DNA of 64,000 nucleotides, taken from positions 1,799,401 to 1,863,400 of the forward strand of contig CP143625.1 in assembly GCA_036362785.1 (NCBI GenBank), written 5' to 3'. The notes below the pieces were generated by a model that was given only the letters and a program-made list of their open reading frames with translations, was not told the DNA's origin and did not search any database. Position 1 is the stretch's first letter, and every line of letters starts with the position of its first letter. This stretch comes from a beta proteobacterium MWH-UniP1 (GTDB taxonomy: Bacteria; Pseudomonadota; Gammaproteobacteria; Burkholderiales; Burkholderiaceae_A). The translations under genes and the position numbers were made by a program. This document shows, in pieces, positions 30,873-39,590 of this stretch.

Positions 30873-31106
30873 ATGGATAGCGCAAAAATTTTCCAAACCG
30901 GACGCAGTCAGGCAGTAAGACTGCCAAAAGCCTATCGCTTTGCAGGCAAAGAGGTTTACATCAAAAAAACAGATCAGGGAGTTTTATTAATCCCCAAGGA
31001 AGACGCTTGGTCGATCGTGGAAGCGGCTGTTTCTGAATTCGAGCGGGGGTTCAAAGTGGAACGGGAACAGGCCGGAAATCAGTCACGACCAGAGCTGCGT
31101 AAATGA
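30873..31106 (+). CDS. vapB: VapB-type antitoxin (SpoVT/AbrB-like DNA-binding domain)
   Basis: A 77-residue antitoxin. The N-terminal MDSAKIFQTGRSQAVRLPKA is the swapped-hairpin DNA-binding fold of the VapB/MvpA group; the C-terminal third is charged and would wrap the toxin. The ATG at 30873 was chosen for the family start and because the predicted promoter ends near 30842. The stop overlaps the vapC start as ATGA. Base composition here is clearly lower in GC than in neighbouring genes, as expected for an acquired module. Confidence 0.92.
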   Translation: MDSAKIFQTGRSQAVRLPKAYRFAGKEVYIKKTDQGVLLIPKEDAWSIVEAAVSEFERGFKVEREQAGNQSRPELRK

Positions 31107-31498
31107 AAATCCTGGACACCAATATCTGTATCTACATCATTAACGAGAAACCAAAAGAAGTGTTCGACCGCCTCCGTCAACACACTATTGAGGAAATCGC
31201 ATTGTCGAGTATCACTGTGGCTGAATTGGCGTTTGGCGTCGAAAAATCCCTTTCCAAAAAGAATCAAATTGCGCTTGAAAAGTTTATTGCTCCCCTCCAG
31301 GTGGTGGATTTCAATAGTAATGCCGCTTGGGTCTACGGAAGAATCCGTCATGCCCTGCAAAAGAAAGGGCTGCCCATCGGCCCCATGGATCAGTTGATCG
31401 CAAGCCAGGCGATTTCTCTAAATGCAACACTCGTCACGAACAATGAACGCGAGTTTCGAAGAATTCCGAACCTCAAGTTAGAGAACTGGCTTCGCTAG
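31103..31498 (+). CDS. vapC: VapC-type PIN-domain ribonuclease toxin
   Basis: A 131-residue PIN-domain protein with Asp5 in ILDTNICIYI, the acidic residue in SSITVAELAFGVEKS, Asp in GPMDQLIASQAI and the C-terminal TLVTNNEREFRRIPNL. This is the VapC/MvpT subgroup, whose members cleave initiator tRNA or rRNA; the target here is unknown. Co-translated with vapB through ATGA. Its stop overlaps the convergent mgtE stop by 4 bases, so it sits flush in the locus. Confidence 0.92.
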   Translation: MKILDTNICIYIINEKPKEVFDRLRQHTIEEIALSSITVAELAFGVEKSLSKKNQIALEKFIAPLQVVDFNSNAAWVYGRIRHALQKKGLPIGPMDQLIASQAISLNATLVTNNEREFRRIPNLKLENWLR

Positions 31499-32973
31499 GC
31501 AAAAAACAAAGTCGCCAGACCCAGGAAAATGAAAAAGCCCATGGAGTCGGTGCTAAAGGTCAGCAGCACCGACGAGCCAATGGCCGGGTCTCGGCCAAGC
31601 CGCTCGAGTGTGAGCGGCACCAAAATGCCAATGAGCGCGCCAATGAGCAGATTCAGCAAGATCGCCAGCATCATGGTGAGCCCCAGCATGAGCCCTTGAT
31701 CTGAGTCGCTGTAAAGCCACCAGGCAAAGAGCCCGGCAATCGAGCCCCAGACCAGCCCATTTAAGCCGGCAATGCCAAACTCTTTGGCAAACACACGGGG
31801 CGCATTCTTGGCATTGACCTGACCAAGCGCAATGGAGCGAATAAACAACGTCATGGTCTGATTACCCGAATTGCCGGCAATCCCTGCCACAATCGGCATC
31901 AAAGCTGCCAATGCCACCACCCGTTCAATCGTGCCCTCAAAGGCCCCAATCACGCGGGAAGCAAAAAATGCCGTACAAAGATTTAAAGCCAGCCAGAGCC
32001 AGCGGTTCTTTGCTGACTCCCATACCGATGAAAACAAATCCTCTTCATCGCGCAGACCGGCCTGGGCAAAGACATCGGACTCGCCCTCTTCACGAATCAC
32101 GTCCACCACTTCATTCACCGTGAGTCGGCCCAACAGTCCCCCGTGGTGATCGAGCACGGGGGCGGACACCAAGTCATATCGCTCAAAAGCCTGGGCTGCT
32201 TCGCCCACATCGTCATGGGGATGCAGGGTCATGAACTCCCGAACCATGACATCGCTGACCATCGTCTCTGGCTCGTGCACCAGTAATTTCGAAATCGGCA
32301 GTGAGCCCAACAACTTCTCATCGCGGTCTACTACAAAGACCTGATCGGTATGGTCAGGCAGTTCATCGAAACGCCGCAGATAGCGCAACACGACTTCAAG
32401 CGTCACATCATCACGAATGGTAACCATCTCGAAATCCATACGGGCGCCCACACTACCCTCGGGATATGACATGGCCGCGCGAAGCTGCTCGCGCTCTTCG
32501 ATGGACAACCCCTCACTGACCTCTTCCACCACCTCTTCAGGCAGGTCAGGCGCAAGGGCCGCAAGATCATCTGTGTCGAGCGTCTCAACCGCTGCGACCA
32601 GCTCTTCCACATCCATCGACGCAATCAGCGTTTCTCGGACAGCGTCGGAGACCTCCACCAGAATTTCACCCTCGCGGTCGGCGCGGACCAGATCCCAAAT
32701 CGCGAGACGCTCTTCGCGTGGTAGTGCTTCTAAGATGTAAGCAATATCGGCCGGGTGCAATTGATCGAGTCGGCCCTGCAGAGCCGCGTGCTGCTGCTTG
32801 GCCACCAGCTGCTCGACCAAGGCCTGACGATCGGAACCTACCGCATGCTGCTCACGATGCACGATCTGACTCTCGACCTTCTGGCGCGCCAATAACTCCT
32901 GCACTTCGACGAGTGCAAGCTGCGCGGCCTCGGGGTCGCGTATCGGCGTTGGAGTCAGGTTCTGTTCGGTCAT
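31495..32973 (-). CDS. mgtE: Magnesium transporter MgtE
   Basis: A 492-residue magnesium channel/transporter. In order: an acidic helical N-domain (about residues 50-165), two CBS domains (about 170-300, with ARMDFEMVTIRDDVTLE and MSDVMVREFMTLHPHDD-like segments), a connecting helix and five transmembrane helices (about 320-492), including PIVAGIAGNSGNQ, the conserved pore-region motif. It follows the RNB-AroE gene by 51 bases on the same strand. I see no magnesium-responsive leader in that gap. Confidence 0.94.
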   Translation of the reverse strand: MTEQNLTPTPIRDPEAAQLALVEVQELLARQKVESQIVHREQHAVGSDRQALVEQLVAKQQHAALQGRLDQLHPADIAYILEALPREERLAIWDLVRADREGEILVEVSDAVRETLIASMDVEELVAAVETLDTDDLAALAPDLPEEVVEEVSEGLSIEEREQLRAAMSYPEGSVGARMDFEMVTIRDDVTLEVVLRYLRRFDELPDHTDQVFVVDRDEKLLGSLPISKLLVHEPETMVSDVMVREFMTLHPHDDVGEAAQAFERYDLVSAPVLDHHGGLLGRLTVNEVVDVIREEGESDVFAQAGLRDEEDLFSSVWESAKNRWLWLALNLCTAFFASRVIGAFEGTIERVVALAALMPIVAGIAGNSGNQTMTLFIRSIALGQVNAKNAPRVFAKEFGIAGLNGLVWGSIAGLFAWWLYSDSDQGLMLGLTMMLAILLNLLIGALIGILVPLTLERLGRDPAIGSSVLLTFSTDSMGFFIFLGLATLFFA

Positions 32974-33024
32974 TAAATCAACAGGTCAAGATTGCTTTGA
33001 TCGCCGCTTTTCGTGGCCAGAAAA

Positions 33025-35901
33025 TTAAGTTGCCGCTAACTGTAAACGCAATTGGCTCAGGACCGAAGCAGTTTCTGGCCGGACACCCCGCCAAAGACTA
33101 AACGCCTCGGCGGCCTGCTCCACCAGCATGCCCAGGCCATCGGCCACCATAGCCGCACCGGCCGCCTGGGCTTGTTGCAGAAAAGAGGTCATTGATGCCC
33201 CATACATCATGTCCACGACCAGGCGGGCATTGGCAAATCGAGACGGATGGATCGCAATCGTGGCACCCGCAAGGCTGGCCGATGTCGCATTGATCACGAT
33301 CTCATCTAACTGCCGTTTATCTGGATCTTCAGCGGAGAGCTGTTCCGCCTCGGCGAGTAACTCTAGCGGCATGGCCGACAGCCACTCGGAAGAAGTGGCA
33401 TCAATTGCCGCCCAACGGCTAACCACTGCTTGGGCTTTCTCAAGGTTGCGATTGGCAATTCGAATGTGGCGCACACCAGCAGCCCGCAGCGGCCCAATGA
33501 CCCCTTGGGCCGCACCACCGGCACCGATCAGCAAGACCCGCTGATCATCCAACGCGCCTGTTGCCCCCAGTAAACGTTCAAGATCTCTGACCAATCCTAT
33601 GCCGTCGGTGTTGTCTGCCGAGACAAAACCATTGGCGCCGAAGCACAGTGTATTGATCGCATTGGCGGCCATGGCCCGATCCGACACTTCCCAATCCTGA
33701 CTCTGGGCCAGCGCAAAGGCCTGTTCTTTGAGCGGCACCGTCAGGTTAACGCCACCATAACCTGCTTGAATCAACCGCTCTAGCTCGCTGGCCAGCTGCT
33801 CAGGCACGACTTCAATCGCCTGATAATCCATGGCCTGTTGGGTCTGGTCTGCAAATTGACGGTGAATCCATGGTGATTTGCTGTGTGAGATGGGATGCCC
33901 AAGAACAGCATAGTGTTCACTTAAACTCATCGGTTCTTCCTCCGTGGCAACACCTTGGGATGTGACGGCTACAAATTTTGCCTGCAGAGCAAGCTCCAAT
34001 GCATCGGCTGCCAAGAGCTCCACTTCTACTTCCACGCCGGGACTCAAGACGGGGGCATCAGGGCAGCGAAACACAATGGGGGCTCGGCGCAGCCGGAATG
34101 CACCCTCACGCAGCGCAACCGCCCGCTCACGCACCGACTTGGCCTGGGCAATGGCAGACCAAGACTCTTGTTCAATCAACCCATGCTGCCGACCAATCCA
34201 ACGCTGGGCCCAATAGCGCTCAATCAAATCCTGAAAATCGCCATATTGGTTGTAAACCGTGTCGAACTGGGTCACGGTCGAAAATAAATCGGCCTCATTG
34301 CCTTTAAAGACCGGCGGCCGCTGGCCCAGTACAGCAAGAATCTGCCACTGATTGATCAGGTCGCTATAACGCCGCAGTGGCGATGTTGCCCAGATGTAGT
34401 TGTCGACCCCAAGGCCCTGATGTGGGCCGGGTTGGGTCTGCATGCGCACACGGCCCATGGTCTGCACACGGTAGATTCCCGGTAATCGTGCAAGCGCCAA
34501 GACATCGCCCCAGGTCGTATTGGCCAAAATCATGAATTCAGAGACCAAGACATCAACGGGCGAACCACGGCGCCGCTCCACAATTCTTGGCACACCGTCG
34601 CCATGAAGGCTTGCCTCAGGGTTGTTGGTATTCCAATCGACGTAAAAATTAAAGTCCACCCGGCCTGTGATTTCAGGTTTGCCCCGGACTTGCTCGCGTT
34701 TTGCACGCAGGCCACGGGCAATCATGAGCATGGGTTTTAACCCGGCCCAGGGCAACGCTTGTGGATCAATCTCATCAAAGGCGGAATCAAGTACTGACTC
34801 CCAGTCCCCAAGGCGAATGTTTTTCTCGATTCGCACCCGCTCTACTTTGGAATAACTAGATCGCTTTTCTCCCGTCGCATCGAACTCCACATAAAGCGAT
34901 AACGCCGGCTGTTCACGGCCCTCGTCAAGAGAAAATGCGGCCACAATGGGTTCGGGCAGCATGGTGATCTTGTCGCCCGGAAAATACACGGTCGAAGCAC
35001 GCTCACGGGCAAACTTTCCCAGAGCACTCTCTGGCGTAATGCCAATGCCCGGTGCTGCAATATGAATACCAACCCGCCAACCACCGCCTTCGATTTCCTC
35101 TAAAGAAAAGGCGTCATCTATTTCCGTGGTGGTGCTGTCGTCAATGGAATAAGCTGGCCTGGTGGCCTGCGGTAAAGACTGCTTGGCAGCCAGCTCTGCT
35201 GTGGCCTGCAGTTCAGAATCCGTAATCGAACACCCAGTGCCTGCCGGAAAACATTGGTGCATAAACCGGGCCCGATGCAGGCTGTAGACCGAATGCAGTG
35301 CGCCACGGTCCAGCAGTAGTCGGGCCGGGTTGGTCTGCAATGCATTGGCCGCCGCCTCAAGCGCCTTGTAGGTGATCGATTGCTTGTCGGGCCGAATTAA
35401 TAACGACAACGCCTGCGCCTGTATCTCGGCTGGCATACCGCCCGCCACGATCGACTCTTGGAGCGCTTGCTGAGCCTCGGCCGCCAATCGCTTGCGCTCT
35501 GCCCCGGCGAGTGCGGCCTGCAACGACTCGATTGGTGCGCGCCGATATTGGCCACGGCCCTTGCGATAAAAATACATCGGGGCCTGGTGCAGGGCCAGCA
35601 GCAGCCCGGCCGACTCGGCCGTGCTCGGTGTTTCAGAAAAGACTTCTTTAGCAAAGTCTTGAAAGGCGAATTCTTCAGCTGGGGCGCACTCCCAAAGAAA
35701 CTGCGGCTCTAATTGCGCAGCAATTTCCTGAGCCTGCGGCAGCAAGGCATCCCGCGCCGGCGTGGTGAACATCAACAACACCGTATTGCGTTTGATTTTG
35801 CTGCGCTTGCCTGTGGGGGTCTCGACCTGAATGGTGGCATCGGCCTCGGAAAAAAGAGTGGCAACTTTAAAGCTGCCATCTTCTTCAAATAATACAAACA
35901 T
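33025..35901 (-). CDS. aroE: RNB-domain ribonuclease fused in frame to shikimate dehydrogenase (AroE)
   Basis: A single 958-codon open frame. Residues 1-657 are an RNase II/R-type exoribonuclease: a helical N-terminal region without an obvious cold-shock domain, then the RNB domain with IDDSTTTEIDDAFS at 253-266. Residues 658-958 are a complete AroE: HPISHSKSP (shikimate site), NLTVPLKEQAF with the catalytic Lys, DNTDGIG and GAGGAAQG (NADP loop). AroE reduces 3-dehydroshikimate to shikimate. No stop codon separates the parts, but a strong ribosome-binding site precedes the AroE ATG at 33930, so a free AroE could also be made. It lies 12 bases after mpl. Confidence 0.9.
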   Translation of the reverse strand: MFVLFEEDGSFKVATLFSEADATIQVETPTGKRSKIKRNTVLLMFTTPARDALLPQAQEIAAQLEPQFLWECAPAEEFAFQDFAKEVFSETPSTAESAGLLLALHQAPMYFYRKGRGQYRRAPIESLQAALAGAERKRLAAEAQQALQESIVAGGMPAEIQAQALSLLIRPDKQSITYKALEAAANALQTNPARLLLDRGALHSVYSLHRARFMHQCFPAGTGCSITDSELQATAELAAKQSLPQATRPAYSIDDSTTTEIDDAFSLEEIEGGGWRVGIHIAAPGIGITPESALGKFARERASTVYFPGDKITMLPEPIVAAFSLDEGREQPALSLYVEFDATGEKRSSYSKVERVRIEKNIRLGDWESVLDSAFDEIDPQALPWAGLKPMLMIARGLRAKREQVRGKPEITGRVDFNFYVDWNTNNPEASLHGDGVPRIVERRRGSPVDVLVSEFMILANTTWGDVLALARLPGIYRVQTMGRVRMQTQPGPHQGLGVDNYIWATSPLRRYSDLINQWQILAVLGQRPPVFKGNEADLFSTVTQFDTVYNQYGDFQDLIERYWAQRWIGRQHGLIEQESWSAIAQAKSVRERAVALREGAFRLRRAPIVFRCPDAPVLSPGVEVEVELLAADALELALQAKFVAVTSQGVATEEEPMSLSEHYAVLGHPISHSKSPWIHRQFADQTQQAMDYQAIEVVPEQLASELERLIQAGYGGVNLTVPLKEQAFALAQSQDWEVSDRAMAANAINTLCFGANGFVSADNTDGIGLVRDLERLLGATGALDDQRVLLIGAGGAAQGVIGPLRAAGVRHIRIANRNLEKAQAVVSRWAAIDATSSEWLSAMPLELLAEAEQLSAEDPDKRQLDEIVINATSASLAGATIAIHPSRFANARLVVDMMYGASMTSFLQQAQAAGAAMVADGLGMLVEQAAEAFSLWRGVRPETASVLSQLRLQLAAT
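33928..33943 (-). promoter_or_regulatory. Internal ribosome-binding site and ATG at the AroE boundary of the fusion
   Basis: Read on the minus strand, GGAGG (33943-33939) is followed after 8 bases by ATG (33930-33928), exactly where AroE homology begins (MSLSEHYAVLG). The preceding codons read through in frame from the RNB domain. This is good evidence that aroE was, or still is, translated independently. Confidence 0.75.
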
Positions 35902-35913
35902 GGTCTGATCGCT

Positions 35914-37368
35914 TTAGTGGCCAACACCCGAGCGCGGTGTCTGACACCCGGCCGCACCCGACCGCAGGGCCGAAAGAATTTTTTCGTGAATTCCGCCAAA
36001 ACCGCCATTGCTCATGACCAAGATGCGATCACCGGGTTTTGCCGCTAAGGCAATTGCAGCCACCAAATGGTCCATGTCTGGGTGAACCTGAGCGCGCAAC
36101 CCAAGCGGCGATAAAGCCGAAGTCAGGTCCCAATCGATACCCCCTGAATAGGCAAAAGTCAGTTCAGCATCCGTCAGGCTGTCGGCAAGCTTGGCCGCCA
36201 TGACCCCAAGCTTCATGGTGTTGGATCGCGGCTCGATCACCGCAAGGATGCGGCCAGACTCTCCGGCACGGCGCATCTGGTCTTTTAATCCCGCTACTGT
36301 CGTCGCGATGGCCGTTGGATGGTGGGCAAAATCATCAAGTACGGCAATGCCGTTGACATCGCCGCGCACTTGCATGCGGCGCTTGACACCTTCAAAGCGC
36401 GCTACCGAGGCACAAGCCGTGGCTGCCGGCACACCATAAGCAACCGCCGCAGCAATCGCTGCCAAGACATTACTGCGATTGTGCGCACCAGTCAGGGGGC
36501 TTTCCACATGGCCCACGATCTGCCCTTCGAACCAAACATCGAATCGGTCCATGCCATCAATCGATCTTGCTGAATTGGGAGCTGTCTTGTTGTCGGGCTG
36601 GAACTCATGAATGCACCAGCCTGCCGGGTCGTTGAATGCGTTGACCGGTGTCCATGCGCCCTTGGCGATCACACGGGCAAGGGCGGACTCTTGATGGTTC
36701 ACAATCAGCCTGCCTTGCGAAGGCAGAGTCCGTACCCAATGGTGGAACTGAGTCTCAATGGCCGCAAGATCTGGAAAAATATCGGCGTGATCGAATTCAA
36801 GATTGTTCAGAATCGCGATCTCTGCGCGGTAATGTAAAAACTTTGATCGTTTGTCGAAAAAGGCGGTGTCGTATTCGTCGGCCTCGATCACAAATGGCGG
36901 CCGGGTATTACTGGCTGCCGACAATCGCGCAGAGACGCCGAAATTTTCCGGAACGCCGCCAATCAAAAAAGATGGCGAAAGGCCAGCGTCTTCCAACAGC
37001 CAAGCCAGAATCGAACTTGTGGTGGTCTTGCCATGGGTGCCTGACACCGCAAGGATACGATGGGTACTCAAAATATTTTCAGCCAGCCACTGGGGCCCGG
37101 ACTGTAGCCGCGCCCCCTGATTCAACAGCGCTTCAATCAAAGGCATGCCCCGACGGGCCACATTACCCACCACCCAGACATCGGGCTTAAGCGCCAATTG
37201 ATCTTCAGAAAAGCCCTCCATCAGGGTGATGCCCGCCTGCTCGAGCTGGGTGCTCATTGGCGGGTAGACATTGGCATCGCAGCCCGTGACTTTGTAACCG
37301 CAGGCGCGGGCCAATTGCGCCACACCGCCCATGAAGGTGCCGCAAATACCAATAATGTGAAGATGCAT
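35914..37368 (-). CDS. mpl: UDP-N-acetylmuramate:L-alanyl-gamma-D-glutamyl-meso-diaminopimelate ligase
   Basis: A 484-residue Mur ligase family enzyme that reattaches recycled murein tripeptide to UDP-MurNAc. The N-terminus is HIIGICGTFMGGVAQLARAC, the ATP loop is VSGTHGKTTTSSI, and EADEYDTAFFDKRSKF and FDDFAHHPTAI are Mpl-type motifs. It works in the same recycling route as AmpD and AnmK, both in this window. First gene of mpl-(RNB-AroE)-mgtE. Its start is only 15 bases from the divergent hypothetical gene. Confidence 0.95.
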   Translation of the reverse strand: MHLHIIGICGTFMGGVAQLARACGYKVTGCDANVYPPMSTQLEQAGITLMEGFSEDQLALKPDVWVVGNVARRGMPLIEALLNQGARLQSGPQWLAENILSTHRILAVSGTHGKTTTSSILAWLLEDAGLSPSFLIGGVPENFGVSARLSAASNTRPPFVIEADEYDTAFFDKRSKFLHYRAEIAILNNLEFDHADIFPDLAAIETQFHHWVRTLPSQGRLIVNHQESALARVIAKGAWTPVNAFNDPAGWCIHEFQPDNKTAPNSARSIDGMDRFDVWFEGQIVGHVESPLTGAHNRSNVLAAIAAAVAYGVPAATACASVARFEGVKRRMQVRGDVNGIAVLDDFAHHPTAIATTVAGLKDQMRRAGESGRILAVIEPRSNTMKLGVMAAKLADSLTDAELTFAYSGGIDWDLTSALSPLGLRAQVHPDMDHLVAAIALAAKPGDRILVMSNGGFGGIHEKILSALRSGAAGCQTPRSGVGH

Positions 37369-37383
37369 GCGCCCATTGTAGCG

Positions 37384-38046
37384 ATGGGCATAATGCAGCC
37401 CATGGAATTTATCGACCCAACCGCCACAGGCCTGCGGGCAGAGATCGCCGCCGCAGCGGCCAGCCTGATCGCAGAGGACGGCTTTGATTACGAGAGTGCC
37501 AAGCGCAAAGCCTATGAGCGACTCACTGGCGCAAAGGGCAGTCGTATTGCCCGCGAAGTGTTGCCCTCAAATGAAGAGGTTGAAGATGCGGTACGCGAGT
37601 ATCAGCAGATTTTCCAATCAGACACGCAGCCCGCCCGATTGGTTAGCCTGCGTCGAAAGGCCCTGGCACTCATGGAACTGCTTCGGGACTTCGCGCCAAC
37701 GATCACGGGAGCCATTGCCAATGGGACAGCGGGCGAACACAGCGACATCCACATCCAATGTTTCGCCGATAACGCCAAGGCCCTTGGGCTTTTTTTGATC
37801 CATCAAGGAATCTCAGCTGAGGCTGGTACCCTGCCCCACTTTCGGCCTGGCCAGCCAGACGTGGAAGCCTTGGCCATGCAATGGCAGGGTGAATTGGCCA
37901 CGATTGCCGTCTACCCTGAGACCGACCAGCGGGGTGCCCTGAAACCGGATGGCCGCGGCCGTGTCCAACGACTGGACTTGGCTGGCCTGAAGTCTCTTTT
38001 GGCACAGACCACCGCTTCCACTGACCCAGAAAATCATCATGAATAA
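37384..38046 (+). CDS. Conserved hypothetical protein with a degenerate nucleotidyltransferase-like motif
   Basis: A protein of 220 residues from ATG 37384 (214 from ATG 37402). I do not recognise an assigned function. The centre contains TGAIANGTAGEHSDIHIQCF, which resembles the G-x-DxD core of polymerase-beta-type nucleotidyltransferases, but the second Asp is His, so the metal site would be incomplete. The N-terminal half is helical and charged. A gene of this kind often sits beside mpl in betaproteobacteria. It starts 15 bases from mpl on the opposite strand, and its end overlaps the tlpA-like gene by 8 bases. Confidence 0.75.
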   Translation: MGIMQPMEFIDPTATGLRAEIAAAAASLIAEDGFDYESAKRKAYERLTGAKGSRIAREVLPSNEEVEDAVREYQQIFQSDTQPARLVSLRRKALALMELLRDFAPTITGAIANGTAGEHSDIHIQCFADNAKALGLFLIHQGISAEAGTLPHFRPGQPDVEALAMQWQGELATIAVYPETDQRGALKPDGRGRVQRLDLAGLKSLLAQTTASTDPENHHE

Positions 38047-38566
38047 AAATCGCCGATCTCTTCTCGTGGCCGTTGGCCTCATCACCCTGATTGCCGGAGT
38101 CGCCATTGGCCTGTGGCGGATCAAGCCAAACACGGTATCCACCCCGGCCGACTGGGTTTTTGAGTTGAGCTTCCCCGACCCAAAAGGCCAGACCACCCCG
38201 CTACGTTCGACCCGCGGGGAAAAGCTCACCCTGGTGAATTTCTGGGCCACCTGGTGCCCCCCTTGTATCGAAGAGATGCCAGAACTTTCACGATTTCACA
38301 GCGAAATGTCGTCAAAAGGTATCAAAGTAGTGGGATTAGCCGTTGATTCACCATCCAATGTCCGGGAATTCCTGCAGAACAAGACGTTTAGCTACCCCCT
38401 GCTGATTACCGGTGGCGCGGGAACCGAGTTGGCCAAAAAGATGGGGAATGCCGTTGATGCCCTGCCTTATACGGTACTAATCGACGAGAAAAACCGAATA
38501 ATCAAGCAAAAAGCCGGCAGGATACGCGAAGAAGAGCTCAAATCATGGATTTCTGAAACGCGCTAA
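38039..38566 (+). CDS. TlpA/ResA-type membrane-anchored thioredoxin
   Basis: A 175-residue protein with an N-terminal signal anchor (about residues 8-27) and a periplasmic thioredoxin fold whose active site is WCPPC in [17 protein letters not shown]. The cis-Pro region is [10 protein letters not shown]. TlpA/ResA proteins reduce disulfides, for example in apocytochrome c or CuA assembly; the partner is not evident here. Its start overlaps the upstream hypothetical gene by 8 bases, so the two are probably coupled. Confidence 0.92.
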   Translation: MNKNRRSLLVAVGLITLIAGVAIGLWRIKPNTVSTPADWVFELSFPDPKGQTTPLRSTRGEKLTLVNFWATWCPPCIEEMPELSRFHSEMSSKGIKVVGLAVDSPSNVREFLQNKTFSYPLLITGGAGTELAKKMGNAVDALPYTVLIDEKNRIIKQKAGRIREEELKSWISETR

Positions 38567-38600
38567 AATCCACGGCATCGAATCCTTGGGAGGGTTGCCG

Positions 38601-39050
38601 ATGTCGTCATCTTCGTTGATCTGGGTCCTACATGGCCCGAACTTGAATCGACTTGGCCTTCGCGAGCCCCAAATTTATGGGACCACCACGCTCGACCAAA
38701 TTAACCAAACCCTGGTTGAAGAGGGCAAATCCTTGGGGCTAAATGTCGAGTGCTTCCAAAGCAACCACGAGGGCGAGATCATTGATCGCCTGCACCAGGC
38801 ACCCGCCAAAGGCGTGAGCTTTATCCTGATTAACCCCGCCGCTTTTACGCACACCAGCGTCGCAATTCGGGATGCGATGGCCGCTGTCGCCATTCCTTTT
38901 GTCGAAATCCACCTCTCCAATGTCCACCGTCGCGAGGCATTTCGCCACCACTCCTATTTTTCCGACCTGGCCGAAGCCGTGATCTGCGGCCTTGGGCCAG
39001 CGGGCTATCAGGCCGCTTTGCGGTTTGCTGCCCAGAAAGTTCACCAATAA
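38601..39050 (+). CDS. aroQ: 3-dehydroquinate dehydratase, type II
   Basis: A 149-residue type II dehydroquinase (third step of the shikimate pathway). Motifs are [19 protein letters not shown] at the N-terminus (catalytic Arg and the Tyr of the lid), [10 protein letters not shown] and [17 protein letters not shown]. The ATG at 38601 is preceded by GGGAGGG and 6 bases of spacing. TAAAAT over the tlpA stop is a possible -10. Position upstream of accB-accC is widely conserved. Confidence 0.96.
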   Translation: MSSSSLIWVLHGPNLNRLGLREPQIYGTTTLDQINQTLVEEGKSLGLNVECFQSNHEGEIIDRLHQAPAKGVSFILINPAAFTHTSVAIRDAMAAVAIPFVEIHLSNVHRREAFRHHSYFSDLAEAVICGLGPAGYQAALRFAAQKVHQ

Positions 39051-39095
39051 ACAATGAACCAATCAAAGAAACAAGTCGCAAAGGAACGATCCACC

Positions 39096-39578
39096 ATGGA
39101 CCTAAGAAAACTCAAGACCTTGATCGATCTGGTTGCCGAATCTGGCATCTCGGAACTTGAAATCACCGAAGGCGAAGACAAAGTCCGTATCGTTAAATCG
39201 GCCGGTGGCCCACAGACTTCCCATATCAGTCATGTCTACGCCGCGCCGACTGGCGTGGTGAGTGCTCCAGCACAGGCCGCCCCCGCTTCTGCGACAGAGT
39301 CGGCTGGTGCCGCTACTGCCGCAGCCGCCCCCGCAGCGCCTGAGGGCAAGGTCATCAAATCCCCCATGGTCGGCACCTTTTATCGTGCCTCGGCACCAGG
39401 CGCAGAGCCTTTCGTGTCGGTCGGCGCCAGTGTCAGCGAAGGCCAGACAGTCTGCGTGATTGAAGCCATGAAACTGATGAACGAGATTCCCGCCGATATG
39501 TCCGGCGTGGTGAAAGAAATCCTGGTGGAAAACGGCCAACCCGTGGAATTCGGCCAGCCATTGTTTGTGATCGGCTAA
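39096..39578 (+). CDS. accB: Biotin carboxyl carrier protein of acetyl-CoA carboxylase
   Basis: A 160-residue BCCP: an N-terminal domain ([18 protein letters not shown]), an Ala/Pro-rich linker near residues 55-85, then the biotinyl domain with the biotinylated Lys in EAMKLMNEI. It carries carboxybiotin in the first step of fatty acid synthesis. The ATG at 39096 follows AAGGAACGATCCACC. It is 13 bases upstream of accC, its partner. Confidence 0.97.
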   Translation: MDLRKLKTLIDLVAESGISELEITEGEDKVRIVKSAGGPQTSHISHVYAAPTGVVSAPAQAAPASATESAGAATAAAAPAAPEGKVIKSPMVGTFYRASAPGAEPFVSVGASVSEGQTVCVIEAMKLMNEIPADMSGVVKEILVENGQPVEFGQPLFVIG

Positions 39579-39590
39579 CAGGACGCATTC

